From the NCBI RefSeq assembly GCF_000502835.1, contig NZ_AYVL01000026.1:20605-65924 (forward strand): DNA of 45,320 bases, written 5' to 3'. The stretch comes from Mesorhizobium sp. LSJC280B00 (GTDB lineage: Bacteria; Pseudomonadota; Alphaproteobacteria; Rhizobiales; Rhizobiaceae). The notes beneath the pieces were generated by a model that did no database searches, was not told the origin of the DNA, and saw nothing but the letters and a program-made list of their open reading frames with translations. Both the position numbers and the translations under genes were made by a program. This document shows positions 23,793 through 33,357 of this stretch, in pieces; within the stretch, counting starts at the first letter, position 1, and each line of letters begins with the position of its first letter.

Positions 23793-24598
23793 ATGCGGAG
23801 CTCCGTCCAACTCGCGACCCTCAATCATGCACTTGTGGTCGCGGAGGAGGGCAGCTTTCTTCGCGCCTCGCGACGCGCAGGGATCGATCACTCCGCCGTC
23901 AGCCGGCGCATACGCGATCTCGAATACGCGATGGCAACGAGGATTTCGCCGCCATGCCCGCGACATCGGCCCAACCCCGGCAGGCGAGCGCTTTCCTGGA
24001 GCGTCTGCGCTCCGTGCTGCTCGAGCTTGATGATACTCTCACTCTGGCCAGGACCGCCACCAAAGATGAACATGAAAGCTTTCCATCGGCTCCAACGGAA
24101 TCATCCTCGCCGGGCGAGGCTTGGATGCAATCATCGAGTTCGGGCAATCTCATGCAAATGTGACCGTCAGCTTGATAGAGAGTTCTTATCCTTCGCCGAA
24201 GGCTGCGCTGGGTGCCACCCAGGCCGACGTCGTCGTGTCCTTCTCCTCCCGATTCACCGGCGGCGCATGCGAACTGACACTGTGGAAAGACACTCTGGCT
24301 ATCGTTCTTGCTTCAAATCATTCTCTCGCAAGCCATTCCGTGATCGAGTGGCAGGATCTGGACCAAGAGACGTTGCTCGTCCGCAGAGGCGAAGCATTTC
24401 TGCTCGCCGACGCTGTTGGACGCGGCGTGCAGCATCCTCCAATCCTCGAACATCACGTCAGTGCAGGCATCTTTGCGCCTCGTCGGAAACGGGCTTGTAG
24501 TCGCTCTGATCCACGACCGAGATGCCGACAGGGTTCTTAAAGATGCGATCTGTCGTAAGCTGCGGATCGGGGCAAACCAATTCAGATCTCCAGTTTAG
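23793..24598 (+). pseudogene. LysR-family regulator, broken by several frameshifts
   Basis: The helix-turn-helix is intact at the start ('LNHALVVAEEGSFLRASRRAGIDHSAVSRRIRDLEYAM'). After about residue 48 the reading frame must change. 'RHARDIGPTPAGERF' is in one frame (near 23950), 'FLERLRSVLLELDDTLTLAR' in another (near 23990-24055), 'DAIIEFGQSHANVTVSLIESSYPS' in a third (from 24121), and 'LRLVGNGLVVALIHDRDADRVL' in yet another (from about 24470). Together these give a full-length LysR protein, so the gene is recently and repeatedly damaged rather than a fragment. It is divergent from the GHMP-kinase operon and was probably its regulator. Confidence 0.85.
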
Positions 24599-24893
24599 CC
24601 CGTTGGCGACCCGACAACGCCAATCCTGCCTTACCGATCTTCGTCGCGTTCCTGCGCGATCGGTATTCGTCCTGACAGTTATCCGACCGTCATGGTCGGA
24701 CAATCAACCCGGTTTCAGAGTCCGTCGTGCCTTGGCGAATGCTCTGTTTATTGTGATGAACCGGGTCAGCATCGGCGGGATCGGTTCCGGGCCAATCTCA
24801 CAACTAAGGCGTCGGCGCCTTTTAACGCCCTTGCCTCTGCGCGTCTTGCACGGCTGGGCTGCCGGTTTCCTTGCAAAACTGGAACTGTACTCC
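24599..24893. other. Non-coding stretch between two pseudogenes
   Basis: No recognisable gene or RNA is visible. It lies between the LysR remnant and the AAA ATPase remnant and looks like decayed DNA. Confidence 0.4.
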
Positions 24894-25235
24894 ATAATTG
24901 CAAGGATAATTGGACGCCGCATCAGCATAGAACTCACCGAGACGCTGGACAGCATGCCCGCTGTTGCGCTGCTCGGGCCGCTTCAGGTCGGCAAGACAAC
25001 CCTGGCGCCGGAAATAGCCGAACGGCGTCCTTCGATCTACCTTGACCTCGAGTCGGACGCCGACCGCGCACGGCTTGCCGAGCCGGAGCTTTATTTGGCC
25101 GAGCATCAGGACAAGCTGGTTATGCTCGACGAGGTCCACCGGCTACCGAACCTCTTCCAGAACTGCGCGGGCTGATCGACCGCGGTCGGCTTGGCGGTCG
25201 CAAAGCCGGCCGCTTCCTGCCAAAATCTAACGCTT
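24894..25235 (+). pseudogene. AAA ATPase (DUF4143-type) N-terminal remnant
   Basis: The translated frame reads 'IIARIIGRRISIELTETLDS', then Walker A 'LLGPLQVGKTTLA', 'SIYLDLESDADRARLAEP' and Walker B-like 'KLVMLDEVHRLPNLFQ'. This is the N-terminal third of the AAA/DUF4143 family (usually about 380-400 residues), often found with mobile DNA or toxin-like loci. At 25160 a base is missing: the frame ends in a stop, while the continuation 'LRGLIDRGRLGGRKAGRFL' is in another frame. The rest of the gene is gone. The position expected for the start codon is ATA (24894), not ATG. Confidence 0.75.
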
Positions 25236-25561
25236 GGCACCCAACTAAACTGCCGCTCAGAGGTGGACAGCGGCTGTTCGTTTTGTCCACCCGAACGGGC
25301 AAGGAGCGCCAGGAGCGGTCACTAAAGCGATCGAGGCCGAGCGGCCGGAGCCGATCCTAAGCGGTCGCCGGCGACAGGCCTAGGGAACGTCGCAAGAATG
25401 ACCCGAAGCTGTCATTCCGCCCGTATGTGTAGTAGCTTCTACTGGCTCTGCCGATTGAGGGCTCACATCGGAACGCCCGACTACCCTGACTCAGGGCGCT
25501 GGTTATTGCGTAATTGACTGGGCTCCAAGGTGGAGCTGTCACACGTGGGAGGAGTCCGGGC
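25236..25561. other. Gap before cyclase 1
   Basis: No gene is visible. It holds an 8-bp inverted repeat, GGTGGACA (25262-25269) and TGTCCACC (25284-25291), of unknown meaning. The SD GGGAGGAG of the cyclase gene lies at 25547-25554. Confidence 0.45.
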
Positions 25562-27334
25562 GTGGTCGAGAGCGCCGTGCAGCGCCGTTTGGCGGCCATA
25601 CTCGCTGCCGATGTGGTCGGTTACAGCCGGCTCATGGGCCATGACGAGATTGGCACGCTGGCTACGTTGAGGGCGCTGCGGGCCGAACTGGTCGATCCAA
25701 AGATCGTCGAACACAACGGCAGAATCTTCAAGGCGACCGGCGATGGGGTTCTGGCCGAGTTCCCCAGCGTTGTCAACGCCGTTGCCTGTGCGGTCGATAT
25801 CCAGCGGCGGCTGGAGGTGCGCAATGCCGACATGCCAGAGGACCGCGCGATCCGACTGCGGATCGGGGTCAACCTGGGCGATGTCATCGTCGAAGGCGAG
25901 GACATCTTCGGAGACGGAGTGAATGTAGCGGCGAGGCTTGAGCGCGTCGCCCCGGCCGGTGGCGTAGCGGTGTCGGGCACAGTGCGTGACCACCTGGGCA
26001 ATCGGCTCGATCTGCAGTTCGAGGATATGGGCGAGCATGCGCTGAAGAACATCGAGCAGCTGGTGCGCGTGTGCCGAGTGCGCCTAGCCGATACCTCTGC
26101 GTTGGCGCGTCGCGCGTTGTCGCTGCCCGATAGGCCGTCGATCGCCGTCTTACCGTTTGTCAATATGAGCGACGATCCTGAGCAGGAGTACTTTTCCGAC
26201 GGCATCACAGAGGACATCACCACCGAACTTTCGCGCTTTCGGTCGCTGTCCGTGATCGCCCGCAATTCCTCGTTCACCTACAAGGGACGGACGATGAAGA
26301 TCGCCGACGTGGCACGCGACTTAGGCGTGACCTACGTACTCGAGGGAAGTGTTCGTCGCGCCGGGAATCGTATCCGCATCACCGCGCAGCTCGTCGACGG
26401 TGAGACCGGCAGCCACATCTGGGCGGAGCGCTATGATCGAGAAATTGCCGATATGTTTGCGGTTCAGGACGAGATCACCCAGAGGATCGTGGGCATGCTG
26501 GCGGCGGGCCTCGAAGACGATTCCCTAGAGCGCGCAAAGCGTAAGCACCCGGAAAACCTCATCGCCTATGATCATTGGTTGCGCGGCAAACGCCTCTTGT
26601 GGACGGTGGGTCAGAACAATCTTGAAGCTCGCCGACACTTCGAAAAGGCTGCTGCCACCGACCCAAGCTTTTCGCGCGCCTATTCCGGCTTAGCGGTGAC
26701 CTACCAGATGGAAGCGCTTGATTTGTCGACTGCGGCAGAAGGTAGAGGCGCTTATGACATGGCCTTCGATTCGGCCGAACGGGCACTCGAGCTCGATGAA
26801 GCCGATTATCAAGCTCACATCGCGTTGGCATGGCCTTGCCTCTATCGCGGCGACTATGAGCGCATGAAGAAACATGTAGATCGAGCCATCATGCTCAACC
26901 CTAACGATGCCGACAGCCTCGCCAATGCCAGCTACATGCTCGCCATGTATGGAGAAGGGGAAAAGGCGGTTGCCTGCAGCGAAGCGGCAATGCGTCTCAA
27001 TCCACGATACCCCGATTGGTATATCGCCTTTCAGGCGACTGCCCTGTTTACCGCTAGGCGGTATCCCGAGGCCCTAGCCGCGCGTATCAGAATACCCGAC
27101 TACTTTATCGATTCGACTTTTTTTGGGGCGGCTATGCTTGCCAAGCTTGATAGGCTTGCCGAGGCAAAGCTGTGGGCGGAAAGAGCAGTTGCGAGGCTGA
27201 AAGGTAGGCCAGGGGGCGTTGAGCACGCAGCCAAAGGATGCATCCAGCTTCTGCTCGACAACAACCCATTCCGCCTTCAAGAAGATCGTGATCACTTCGC
27301 AGAAGCGATGCGCATGGCCGGCGTGCCCGGATAG
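25562..27334 (+). CDS. Class III adenylate/guanylate cyclase with TolB-like and TPR domains, copy 1
   Basis: A 590-residue signalling protein. A class III cyclase domain (about residues 8-170) has both metal aspartates ('AADVVGYSRLM' and 'TGDGVLAEF') and the transition-state Asn/Arg in 'FGDGVNVAARLE', so it should be active. A TolB/FlgO-like domain follows (about 195-330, 'SIAVLPFVNMSDDPEQEYFSDGITEDI' in family terms), then TPR-like helices to the end. There is no membrane segment, so it is cytoplasmic. GTG 25562 is chosen because GGGAGGAG lies 7 nt before it; a TTG at 25514 has no SD. Two paralogues are at 41080 and 43176. It lies 49 bp before a dehydrogenase gene. The input signal is unknown. 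Confidence 0.88.
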   Translation: MVESAVQRRLAAILAADVVGYSRLMGHDEIGTLATLRALRAELVDPKIVEHNGRIFKATGDGVLAEFPSVVNAVACAVDIQRRLEVRNADMPEDRAIRLRIGVNLGDVIVEGEDIFGDGVNVAARLERVAPAGGVAVSGTVRDHLGNRLDLQFEDMGEHALKNIEQLVRVCRVRLADTSALARRALSLPDRPSIAVLPFVNMSDDPEQEYFSDGITEDITTELSRFRSLSVIARNSSFTYKGRTMKIADVARDLGVTYVLEGSVRRAGNRIRITAQLVDGETGSHIWAERYDREIADMFAVQDEITQRIVGMLAAGLEDDSLERAKRKHPENLIAYDHWLRGKRLLWTVGQNNLEARRHFEKAAATDPSFSRAYSGLAVTYQMEALDLSTAAEGRGAYDMAFDSAERALELDEADYQAHIALAWPCLYRGDYERMKKHVDRAIMLNPNDADSLANASYMLAMYGEGEKAVACSEAAMRLNPRYPDWYIAFQATALFTARRYPEALAARIRIPDYFIDSTFFGAAMLAKLDRLAEAKLWAERAVARLKGRPGGVEHAAKGCIQLLLDNNPFRLQEDRDHFAEAMRMAGVPG

Positions 27335-27383
27335 CCGCTTCGATCCATTCCGAGTGATCTGTGTCGAAGAGAGTGGCTAAGAC

Positions 27384-28334
27384 ATGGTGGTAAAAACGCT
27401 TACTTTGCTGATGGTGAATTATTATCCCGACTATATCGACGCGGGTGAGTGGGCGCGATCTCTCAAGGCGCGCGTTTCAGGCCTCGACTTCCGCTTATGG
27501 CCTCATCAGGGCGATCCCGGCGACATTGACTTGGTGCTAATCGATAAGGGTACGCCGCCCGGGTTCTTTGAAGGTATGACGCAATTGCGTGCAGTAGCCT
27601 ATCTCGGCGCGGGTATAGACGGCTTGCGACTGGGCGAGCTGCCTGCAGGCGTTGGTGTCGTGCGTCTGGCGACCCGCGAACTGGCCTCGGAGGTTGTACA
27701 GTACATTCTTCTTAGAGTACTGTGCCGGCAACGCCATGTCGTTGAATATGCGGTCCAACAGGCCCTGAAGGCATGGCGCCCGATCGCGCCACGGAAGATC
27801 AGCGAGACCAGCATCGTCATCCTCGGGGCTGGGCGTATCGGCGGATGGGCCGCGCGGCTCTTCGCCGAACTGGGCTATCGCTCGGCGGCATGGTCCCGCA
27901 GCCCTAAGCAAATCGCCGATGTCACCTGTTACGCCGGTGCCTCAGCGCTTAAGGAGGCCTTGGCTGAACGAGACTTCGTCGTCTGCGCCCTGCCGCTGAC
28001 CACCGAAACGCGAGGAATACTTAATTCCGAAACTTTCCGTCTGATGAAGCGCGGCGCTTACCTCGTTAATGTCGGACGCGGAGCACACGTCGACGAGGCC
28101 GCTCTTCTGCATGCCATCGACACTGGGCAACTGTCAGGCGCTTGTCTCGATGTTTTTACCTCGGAGCCGCTCCGCCACGCGAGTCCGCTATGGGCCTATC
28201 CGAAGGTGACCATCACACCACATGTGGCAAGCTACTGGGTCGATTCAGGGATAGCGCAAGTCGTAGATCTGTGCGAGCAGATGAAGTTGGGAAATGACAT
28301 CGCCAATCTTGTAGACCTTGAACGGGGCTACTAG
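27384..28334 (+). CDS. D-2-hydroxyacid dehydrogenase (GhrA-like)
   Basis: A 316-residue NAD(P)-dependent reductase of the D-isomer-specific 2-hydroxyacid dehydrogenase family, closest in layout to glyoxylate/hydroxypyruvate reductase A. The Rossmann motif is 'ILGAGRIGGWAARLFAELGY' (about residues 147-166). The catalytic triad is visible: Arg in 'NVGRGAHVDE', Glu in 'DVFTSEPL', His in 'ITPHVASY'. The N-terminal region is also typical ('YLGAGIDGL'). It lies 49 bp after cyclase 1 on the same strand, but the SD is weak, so co-transcription is uncertain. Confidence 0.9.
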   Translation: MVVKTLTLLMVNYYPDYIDAGEWARSLKARVSGLDFRLWPHQGDPGDIDLVLIDKGTPPGFFEGMTQLRAVAYLGAGIDGLRLGELPAGVGVVRLATRELASEVVQYILLRVLCRQRHVVEYAVQQALKAWRPIAPRKISETSIVILGAGRIGGWAARLFAELGYRSAAWSRSPKQIADVTCYAGASALKEALAERDFVVCALPLTTETRGILNSETFRLMKRGAYLVNVGRGAHVDEAALLHAIDTGQLSGACLDVFTSEPLRHASPLWAYPKVTITPHVASYWVDSGIAQVVDLCEQMKLGNDIANLVDLERGY

Positions 28335-28799
28335 CTAGGTGCAGCCTAAGAATCCACTCTTAGTCCGTTAATGGCCCAAAGCCGTCGTCCGGCAACTGCG
28401 CATTAGACTGCCGCTCTCCACACCCTCTAGCGACGTTGCCGCCGTGCAGCGGCAATGACCGGTTCGGGTCAGTGCTTGCCTTAGAAGTTCTCGAACGAAG
28501 GGCAGAGAAGGGTCGGAACGTTGCAATTCGTCTCATCGATGGGAACGAGCAAGTGGCGCCATTTGCTGACCTTCATGGCGCATCTACAAACCTGCCGTTG
28601 GCGCTATGACTTGATGCGAACTCCCATGGGCCGAAACGACCGCTGCCCAGGGTTCCGCAGTCATTCCTCCCATCGCCCCCGGCGGAACCCGTTCGATCCA
28701 GACCGGTTGCTATGCCAGCATGCAGAACCGCGGCCTGACACCATCATGTGGATATGGGATTTGGCGCAGTCCTCGCAGCCTCGACATGTCCGCGCGGTA
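28335..28799. other. Gap, no recognised gene
   Basis: This 465-bp stretch lies between two convergent genes. Open frames cross it but resemble no family I know and have no SD. No RNA gene or strong terminator was seen. Confidence 0.4.
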
Positions 28800-30185
28800 T
28801 TAGAGCTGGAACTCAGCCGAAAATTCAGCTCCATCAGGATGCAGCGTAAGCCGGGAGCTGCCCTTCAGGGTGTGGCGGAACGCTGCCTCCAGGACGCGGG
28901 AGCCGTAGCCGGTGCGGCCGGCGCTGGTTATGATCGGGCAACGTTCCCGCCAGCGAAACATTACACGCGTCGCGCCCCCTTCGCCCGCCTGCACCGTCCA
29001 TTGAATGTCAATTCGCCCCTCAGGCGAAGCAAACGCGCCATGCTTGACTGCGTTGGTGGTGAGTTCGTGAACGGCCATTGCGAATGCCTGGACCGCATCT
29101 TGCGGTAGCGCGATTGCGGGGCCGTCGAGATTGAAATTCCCACCTTCCCGTCCGCCATGCGCCTGCAGCTCCAGCCGCAGAATCTCGGACATATCAACAC
29201 TTCCCCTCGGCGCGCGCACCAACAGATCCTGCGTGCGTGCCATGGCACCGAGCCTGCTCTCGAAGGCTCGGCCGAATTCCTCAAGCGAACCGCTGTCGCG
29301 CAGCGTTCGTCTTACCAGCGCATCGACGGTGGTGAGGACGTTCTTTATCCGGTGATGGAGCTCGCCAACCTGCGTTTCCCGCTCCTTCTCCATGCGGCGC
29401 TGCTCGGTGACGTCGCGGATCGCCAGCAGTATGAGGTCGAGGTGGTCGAGGCGTCGCCCGTTGAGGAGCATGACGCGGCGGCCGACGTGCTCAAAATCAT
29501 GCTCCACTTCCACATCATCGAAGGCGTTGTTGTTGGGCAGGACGTTCTCAAGCAGCTCTCTCAGACGCGGGATGTCCCATTGCCGATTGCCGAGCTCGTA
29601 GATCAGCCGGCCCTTAGTGTCGTCAGGAGACACCTGGAAGGCGTCATAGAAGGGCCGGTTGGCGCGAACCACCTTCAGGTCCCAATCGAGCACCAGGAGC
29701 GCCTCCCGGGTACTGTCGATCAGCTTTTCCCCGAACTCGACGTAGCCTTCGAGTTCGAACCGGGCCTGTTCGGTCTCGGTGCGATCTGAGATGACCAAAA
29801 GGATCAGTTCAGGGCGGTCGCCCTCGGGCGGCAGCCGCCTCGCGTTCAGGATCATGATCCTTTTGCCGATCTCCGGGAACTTATGCTCTAGCCGGTAGTG
29901 CTCCACTACCGACTGCTGCGGCAGGATCTCTTCCAGGAGCCGACGGAGCTCTGGGATATTCCACTGGCCATTGCCGAGTTCGTAGAGCAGGCGCCCGCGG
30001 GTCTCTTCGGTGTCGACCTTGAACAGCGTATAGAACGCCGAATTGGCTTCCTCGACCGTGAGGTCGTCTCTTAGGACCAGCAGCGGCTGATCCATGGTCT
30101 GCAAGATCGCTTCGGCAAGGCCAGTTGAACCGAGATTGTACAACCGGGGTGGCCTGCTTTCCCCCGAGGATTTTTGGTTGCCCAT
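28800..30185 (-). CDS. HWE-family sensor histidine kinase with two PAS domains
   Basis: A 461-residue cytoplasmic kinase with no membrane segment. PAS 1 (about residues 25-138) and PAS 2 (about 155-262) are alike: both have '(R)GRL(L/I)YELGN.QW(N/D)IP.LR.LLE', so the domain was duplicated in tandem. The kinase core has the H-box 'ELHHRIKNVLTTV' (H278), the N-box 'MAVHELTTNAVKHGA', and the 'FRWRERC' (W-x-E) that defines HWE kinases. No response regulator is adjacent, so its partner is elsewhere. No SD precedes ATG 30185. Such kinases often sense light, redox or general stress; the PAS ligand here cannot be named, and no LOV-type Cys motif is seen. Confidence 0.9.
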   Translation of the reverse strand: MGNQKSSGESRPPRLYNLGSTGLAEAILQTMDQPLLVLRDDLTVEEANSAFYTLFKVDTEETRGRLLYELGNGQWNIPELRRLLEEILPQQSVVEHYRLEHKFPEIGKRIMILNARRLPPEGDRPELILLVISDRTETEQARFELEGYVEFGEKLIDSTREALLVLDWDLKVVRANRPFYDAFQVSPDDTKGRLIYELGNRQWDIPRLRELLENVLPNNNAFDDVEVEHDFEHVGRRVMLLNGRRLDHLDLILLAIRDVTEQRRMEKERETQVGELHHRIKNVLTTVDALVRRTLRDSGSLEEFGRAFESRLGAMARTQDLLVRAPRGSVDMSEILRLELQAHGGREGGNFNLDGPAIALPQDAVQAFAMAVHELTTNAVKHGAFASPEGRIDIQWTVQAGEGGATRVMFRWRERCPIITSAGRTGYGSRVLEAAFRHTLKGSSRLTLHPDGAEFSAEFQL

Positions 30186-30678
30186 TCGTTACAATGAACA
30201 GCAGATTGAGCTAGAGTCCAGTTGGTAGCTCCTTGTGAGCCCCACTTGATCGGAAACAGAAGGAATGGCCTCTTTCTAACATCAACCGGTCTGCGGCACG
30301 CGCAGCCAGAAAGTCGGCTCGCCGCCCAACCGCGACGAAGAACGCTCCGCGGCTGTACGGCAGAACGAATCCTTCGGCCGGCTCGGTCGCGCCATGCGCG
30401 GACGTCTGCAGTGGACTCACTGAAGATCGCGATCCGGCCTCTTCTCGGATGTTTGCCCAGCAAGATCAGGCGAATTGATGATCCATTTCCTGACAGCGAT
30501 CCCACGAGAATGTCGTGATCAAAAGCTACCAGGAACGGGATCAACATTGGTTGGATCGGTGTGGGCCGCGATGTTGGACGTGCACTGCGGATTTCGGGCG
30601 GAATACACGTTTCGCTGCGCCCATGTGATTCCTTGATCCGTTTCCAACGAGGTTCCCCTGCCGCTGGTTTCCGACCGA
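30186..30678. other. Gap, no recognised gene
   Basis: 493 bp between the kinase start and the HiPIP remnant. I see no convincing gene, RNA or repeat; the kinase promoter must be in the first part. Confidence 0.4.
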
Positions 30679-31004
30679 TCAGGCTGGCCGCGGTTTGTAA
30701 AAGCGGCACCAGCCATCAGGGCTGATTTCGCCCGCAACGATCTCGCATGCATTCGGCTCCAGGAAATGGGCGCACCCTGCGCAGCGGCGACCTTTGTCTG
30801 GAACATCCTGATAGAGTGCCAGAGGCTTTGGCGTTATTCCGGCGCCACGCGCCGCAGGCTGGCCCGTCATGCAGGAAGCAAGCCCGCCTCCACCGGCATG
30901 GCGACGCCGGTCATCGCTACCTTCAGAAACTTTCGACGAGACAGCGTCTGGCTTGGCACGCTGTGTGCCGACCAGCGATTTGCCTCACTACGATCACCGT
31001 TCAT
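30679..31004 (-). pseudogene. High-potential iron-sulphur protein (HiPIP), frameshifted
   Basis: The gene opens at ATG 31004 with a strong SD (GGGAGG, 8-nt spacer) and a Tat signal 'SRRKFLKVAMTGVAMP'. It stops after 45 codons at GCATGA. An ATG overlapping that stop (30870) starts a second frame of 63 codons, which holds the rest: 'ALYQDVPDKGRRCAGCAHFLEP', then 'CEIVAGEISPDGWCRFYKP'. The four cluster cysteines are all present. One missing base near 30870 would explain the split. If the second frame is translated by reinitiation, it would give a HiPIP without its export signal. It lies 53 bp after the peroxidase gene on the same strand, so HiPIP may have served as its electron donor. Confidence 0.72.
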
Positions 31005-31057
31005 AACCTTTCCTCCCAATCGACATCCGAGGAACGCCGACGCCGTCAAGTGCTGGG

Positions 31058-32410
31058 TCAAATCGACTTGAGGTACTCGATCAGATCACTCTTTTCCTGA
31101 TCGGTCAGATCAAGGCCCAGATGGTCGTCATAATGCTTGATGACGTCATTGAGGGTGGCGAACCGCCCGTCGTGGTAGAAACCGCCCTTGTGGATTTTTT
31201 CCGTGTTCCAAAGTGCACGCAACGATGCCGTCCTGTAACGCTCGTCCGGGGATCGCATCGCCTGGAAATCGTCGATCCCGATCTCATCGGCCGTATGCAG
31301 GTTCCATCCCGGCTCGGTGAATAGTGGCGGCACGTGGCAAGTGCCGCATTTGGCCTTGTCGTTGAAAAGTGCCTCGCCTTTCTCCGCCGCCGCACTGTCG
31401 AAGGCGCCCTCGGGCGGCTTCGGGGTCGGCAGCGAAAGCTGATAGAAGTGAAGCGCCGGCAGCTTCGCCGTGATCCGGTCTTCCTCGTCCTGCTTGTGGC
31501 CCTGTTTCGTTCTCGCTGCGACCGGATACTTCTCTGTATCGTCCAGGCGCAGATCGTAGAAAACGCCTTTGCCGTGCATTTCGAGATTGCCGACATAGGC
31601 GTTCCAGTAGCTCACCGTGCCCCAGGCTCCGGTCCATGTATGATTGTTCACGCCGGCCAATCCGAAGGCGGGTGGATTGAGCGTGGCGGCCGTCTTGCCG
31701 TCCGGCCGGAATGCCTTGCCGTCGAGGTTCAGTTCAGCATCGAATTTGCCAGGGCCCCATGCTTGCACCGCCTTCTTCACCTCCGCTTCGGATATCTGCA
31801 GCATTTCGGTGAACGCCGTGAGGTCAGGCGCCAATGCAACGACAGCGCCTATATTGAGGTCGCGGTTCGGCCAGCCGTCCAGCCTATGCCCGATCCCTGG
31901 CGCATATGCGTCGTCAACGGTCGAATGGCACACGGCACATTGTATGCCGACCGAAGTCAGCGTCTTTCCGTCCTCGGCGAAGAACCCGGTGACCCCGACA
32001 ACGGCATTGGCTTTGAGCAGGAGAAGCGTGCTTGCAGGATCGGTAAGGTCGACCTCACCTTTGTCGAGAGCTGCAGCCACATCCTTCGGAATTGCATTGA
32101 CATCGACCTTGAGGCCAAGTTCGAGAGCCATTTCCGGACTGAGGCCAGGTCCGACCCCGCCCAGTTTCTCCCCGGCGATCGCCTCATGGAGCTTGAGCTT
32201 GCCGCCCCAAAACTCCTCGCTACCAAAGGTATCGAAACGGAAAGTCTCGCGACCTTCCTTGAGATATCGTTTGGCCTGCTCGGCCGCGGCGGCGTCAAAA
32301 TCCTTTCCACTGACCGATCCTTTTGCGCCCGTCTGGGCAGCGGCCGGAATCAAAGCCGCGGAGACCAGAATGACCAAGGAGACACCAATACGATTGAACC
32401 GTGCTGACAC
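31058..32410 (-). CDS. Di-haem cytochrome c peroxidase family protein
   Basis: A 450-residue periplasmic protein with a signal peptide at about residues 1-25 ('VSLVILVSAALIPAAAQ'). Two haem c sites, 'CAVCH' near residue 184 and 'CGTCH' near 360, mark the di-haem peroxidase (MauG/CcpA) superfamily. The region 'GGFYHDGRFATLNDVIKHYDDHLGL' is typical of the C-terminal domain. It is longer than classical CcpA (about 320-350). The start is GTG 32410 with GGGAGGA at a 7-nt spacer. The HiPIP remnant follows directly. The substrate may be hydrogen peroxide or a protein target; context cannot decide. Confidence 0.88.
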   Translation of the reverse strand: MSARFNRIGVSLVILVSAALIPAAAQTGAKGSVSGKDFDAAAAEQAKRYLKEGRETFRFDTFGSEEFWGGKLKLHEAIAGEKLGGVGPGLSPEMALELGLKVDVNAIPKDVAAALDKGEVDLTDPASTLLLLKANAVVGVTGFFAEDGKTLTSVGIQCAVCHSTVDDAYAPGIGHRLDGWPNRDLNIGAVVALAPDLTAFTEMLQISEAEVKKAVQAWGPGKFDAELNLDGKAFRPDGKTAATLNPPAFGLAGVNNHTWTGAWGTVSYWNAYVGNLEMHGKGVFYDLRLDDTEKYPVAARTKQGHKQDEEDRITAKLPALHFYQLSLPTPKPPEGAFDSAAAEKGEALFNDKAKCGTCHVPPLFTEPGWNLHTADEIGIDDFQAMRSPDERYRTASLRALWNTEKIHKGGFYHDGRFATLNDVIKHYDDHLGLDLTDQEKSDLIEYLKSI

Positions 32411-32616
32411 TGCCTTGTCCTCCCGAACATTGTTTTCCAGTTGGTCTACCCGTTCGGCGACGTCCCGATTGCGTGGCTACCGAATCTGGCTGACAATATT
32501 GGATGACCGAACCGTCAAAACGTTCCCGCGTCCGGCGCGAAGACCGATCGATCGATAGAGCATGGACCTTCTGCCGGCATGGGAGAGAGAGGCGCAGAAA
32601 GACCTCCGTCACGCAG

Positions 32617-33309
32617 TCAGGCTGGAAAACGAAGGCGATCTATAACGGTGTCGATTAGTCGCTCGCAGCGTCGGCCCTTGAAGGGGAAGGCATTGAGCAG
32701 CACGGGGCCAATCTGCTCGTCTAGCTCTTGGCGAAGGAGACGGCGAGCGCGATGGAGCCGCGTCCGCACTGTCTCGGGACGCACGCCGAGCAGTTCCGCT
32801 GTCTCGTCATTAGAGAGTCCTTCGATTGCTCGGGCAATAAGAACAACGCGGTAGGCGGGGGGCAGCCTATCGGTTGCCTGTTCGACCAAGCTCAGGATTT
32901 GTCGTTGCGCCACCGTTCGCTCTGCGTCCCCGGAATGCTTGTCGAGAGCAAACTGTATGACTTCGGCATTGGCCCGTGCCGCGGATTTTGCAAAAGCTGC
33001 CGCGCGCCGACTCCTTCGCAAGCGTCCTAATGCCTCGTTGACGACGATCCTGCAGAGCCATGTCGACAATGCCGATTCTCCTCGAAACTCGGCAAAGTGG
33101 GCGAAGGCGTTGACATAGGCTTCCTGAACGATGTCCTCGGCTTCGCTGTCGTCGTCGGCCAATCCACGCGCGATACGGTAGAGGCGCTGGTTGTGCATCT
33201 GCATGATGGTTCGTAATGCGTCCGCGTCGCGCGCCAACGCGCGGCGGACCAGTTCCACATCCTTGGAATTGCGCCCGTCATCGCCCCTGTCGATGCGTGG
33301 GTCGGACAT
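32617..33309 (-). CDS. ECF-type RNA polymerase sigma factor
   Basis: A 230-residue sigma-70-family factor of ECF type. Region 2 covers about residues 30-100 ('LYRIARGLADDDSEAEDIVQEAYVNAFAHFAEFRGES' in family terms, then 'LSTWLCRIVVNEAL'). Region 4 covers about 145-200 ('LPPAYRVVLIARAIEGLSNDETAELLGVRPETVRTRLHRARRLL' by alignment). A C-terminal tail of about 30 residues is longer than usual. No anti-sigma factor lies next to it; the only neighbour on the upstream side is a 33-codon membrane peptide. It is followed after 206 bp by the peroxidase gene on the same strand, a possible target. Confidence 0.92.
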   Translation of the reverse strand: MSDPRIDRGDDGRNSKDVELVRRALARDADALRTIMQMHNQRLYRIARGLADDDSEAEDIVQEAYVNAFAHFAEFRGESALSTWLCRIVVNEALGRLRRSRRAAAFAKSAARANAEVIQFALDKHSGDAERTVAQRQILSLVEQATDRLPPAYRVVLIARAIEGLSNDETAELLGVRPETVRTRLHRARRLLRQELDEQIGPVLLNAFPFKGRRCERLIDTVIDRLRFPA

Positions 33310-33357
33310 GACAACTTATCTAATCACCAATTCGGTGCCGTCACAGCAAAAAAGGTC

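Noticed and set aside
28521..29108. 195-codon open frame on the + strand
   Set aside because: It has no SD, no family resemblance, and its second half is antisense to the HWE kinase gene.
32504..32526. GGAAC ... GGTC as an ECF promoter before the peroxidase gene
   Set aside because: The spacer is only about 13 bp, short for ECF promoters, and the -10 is weak; chance cannot be excluded.
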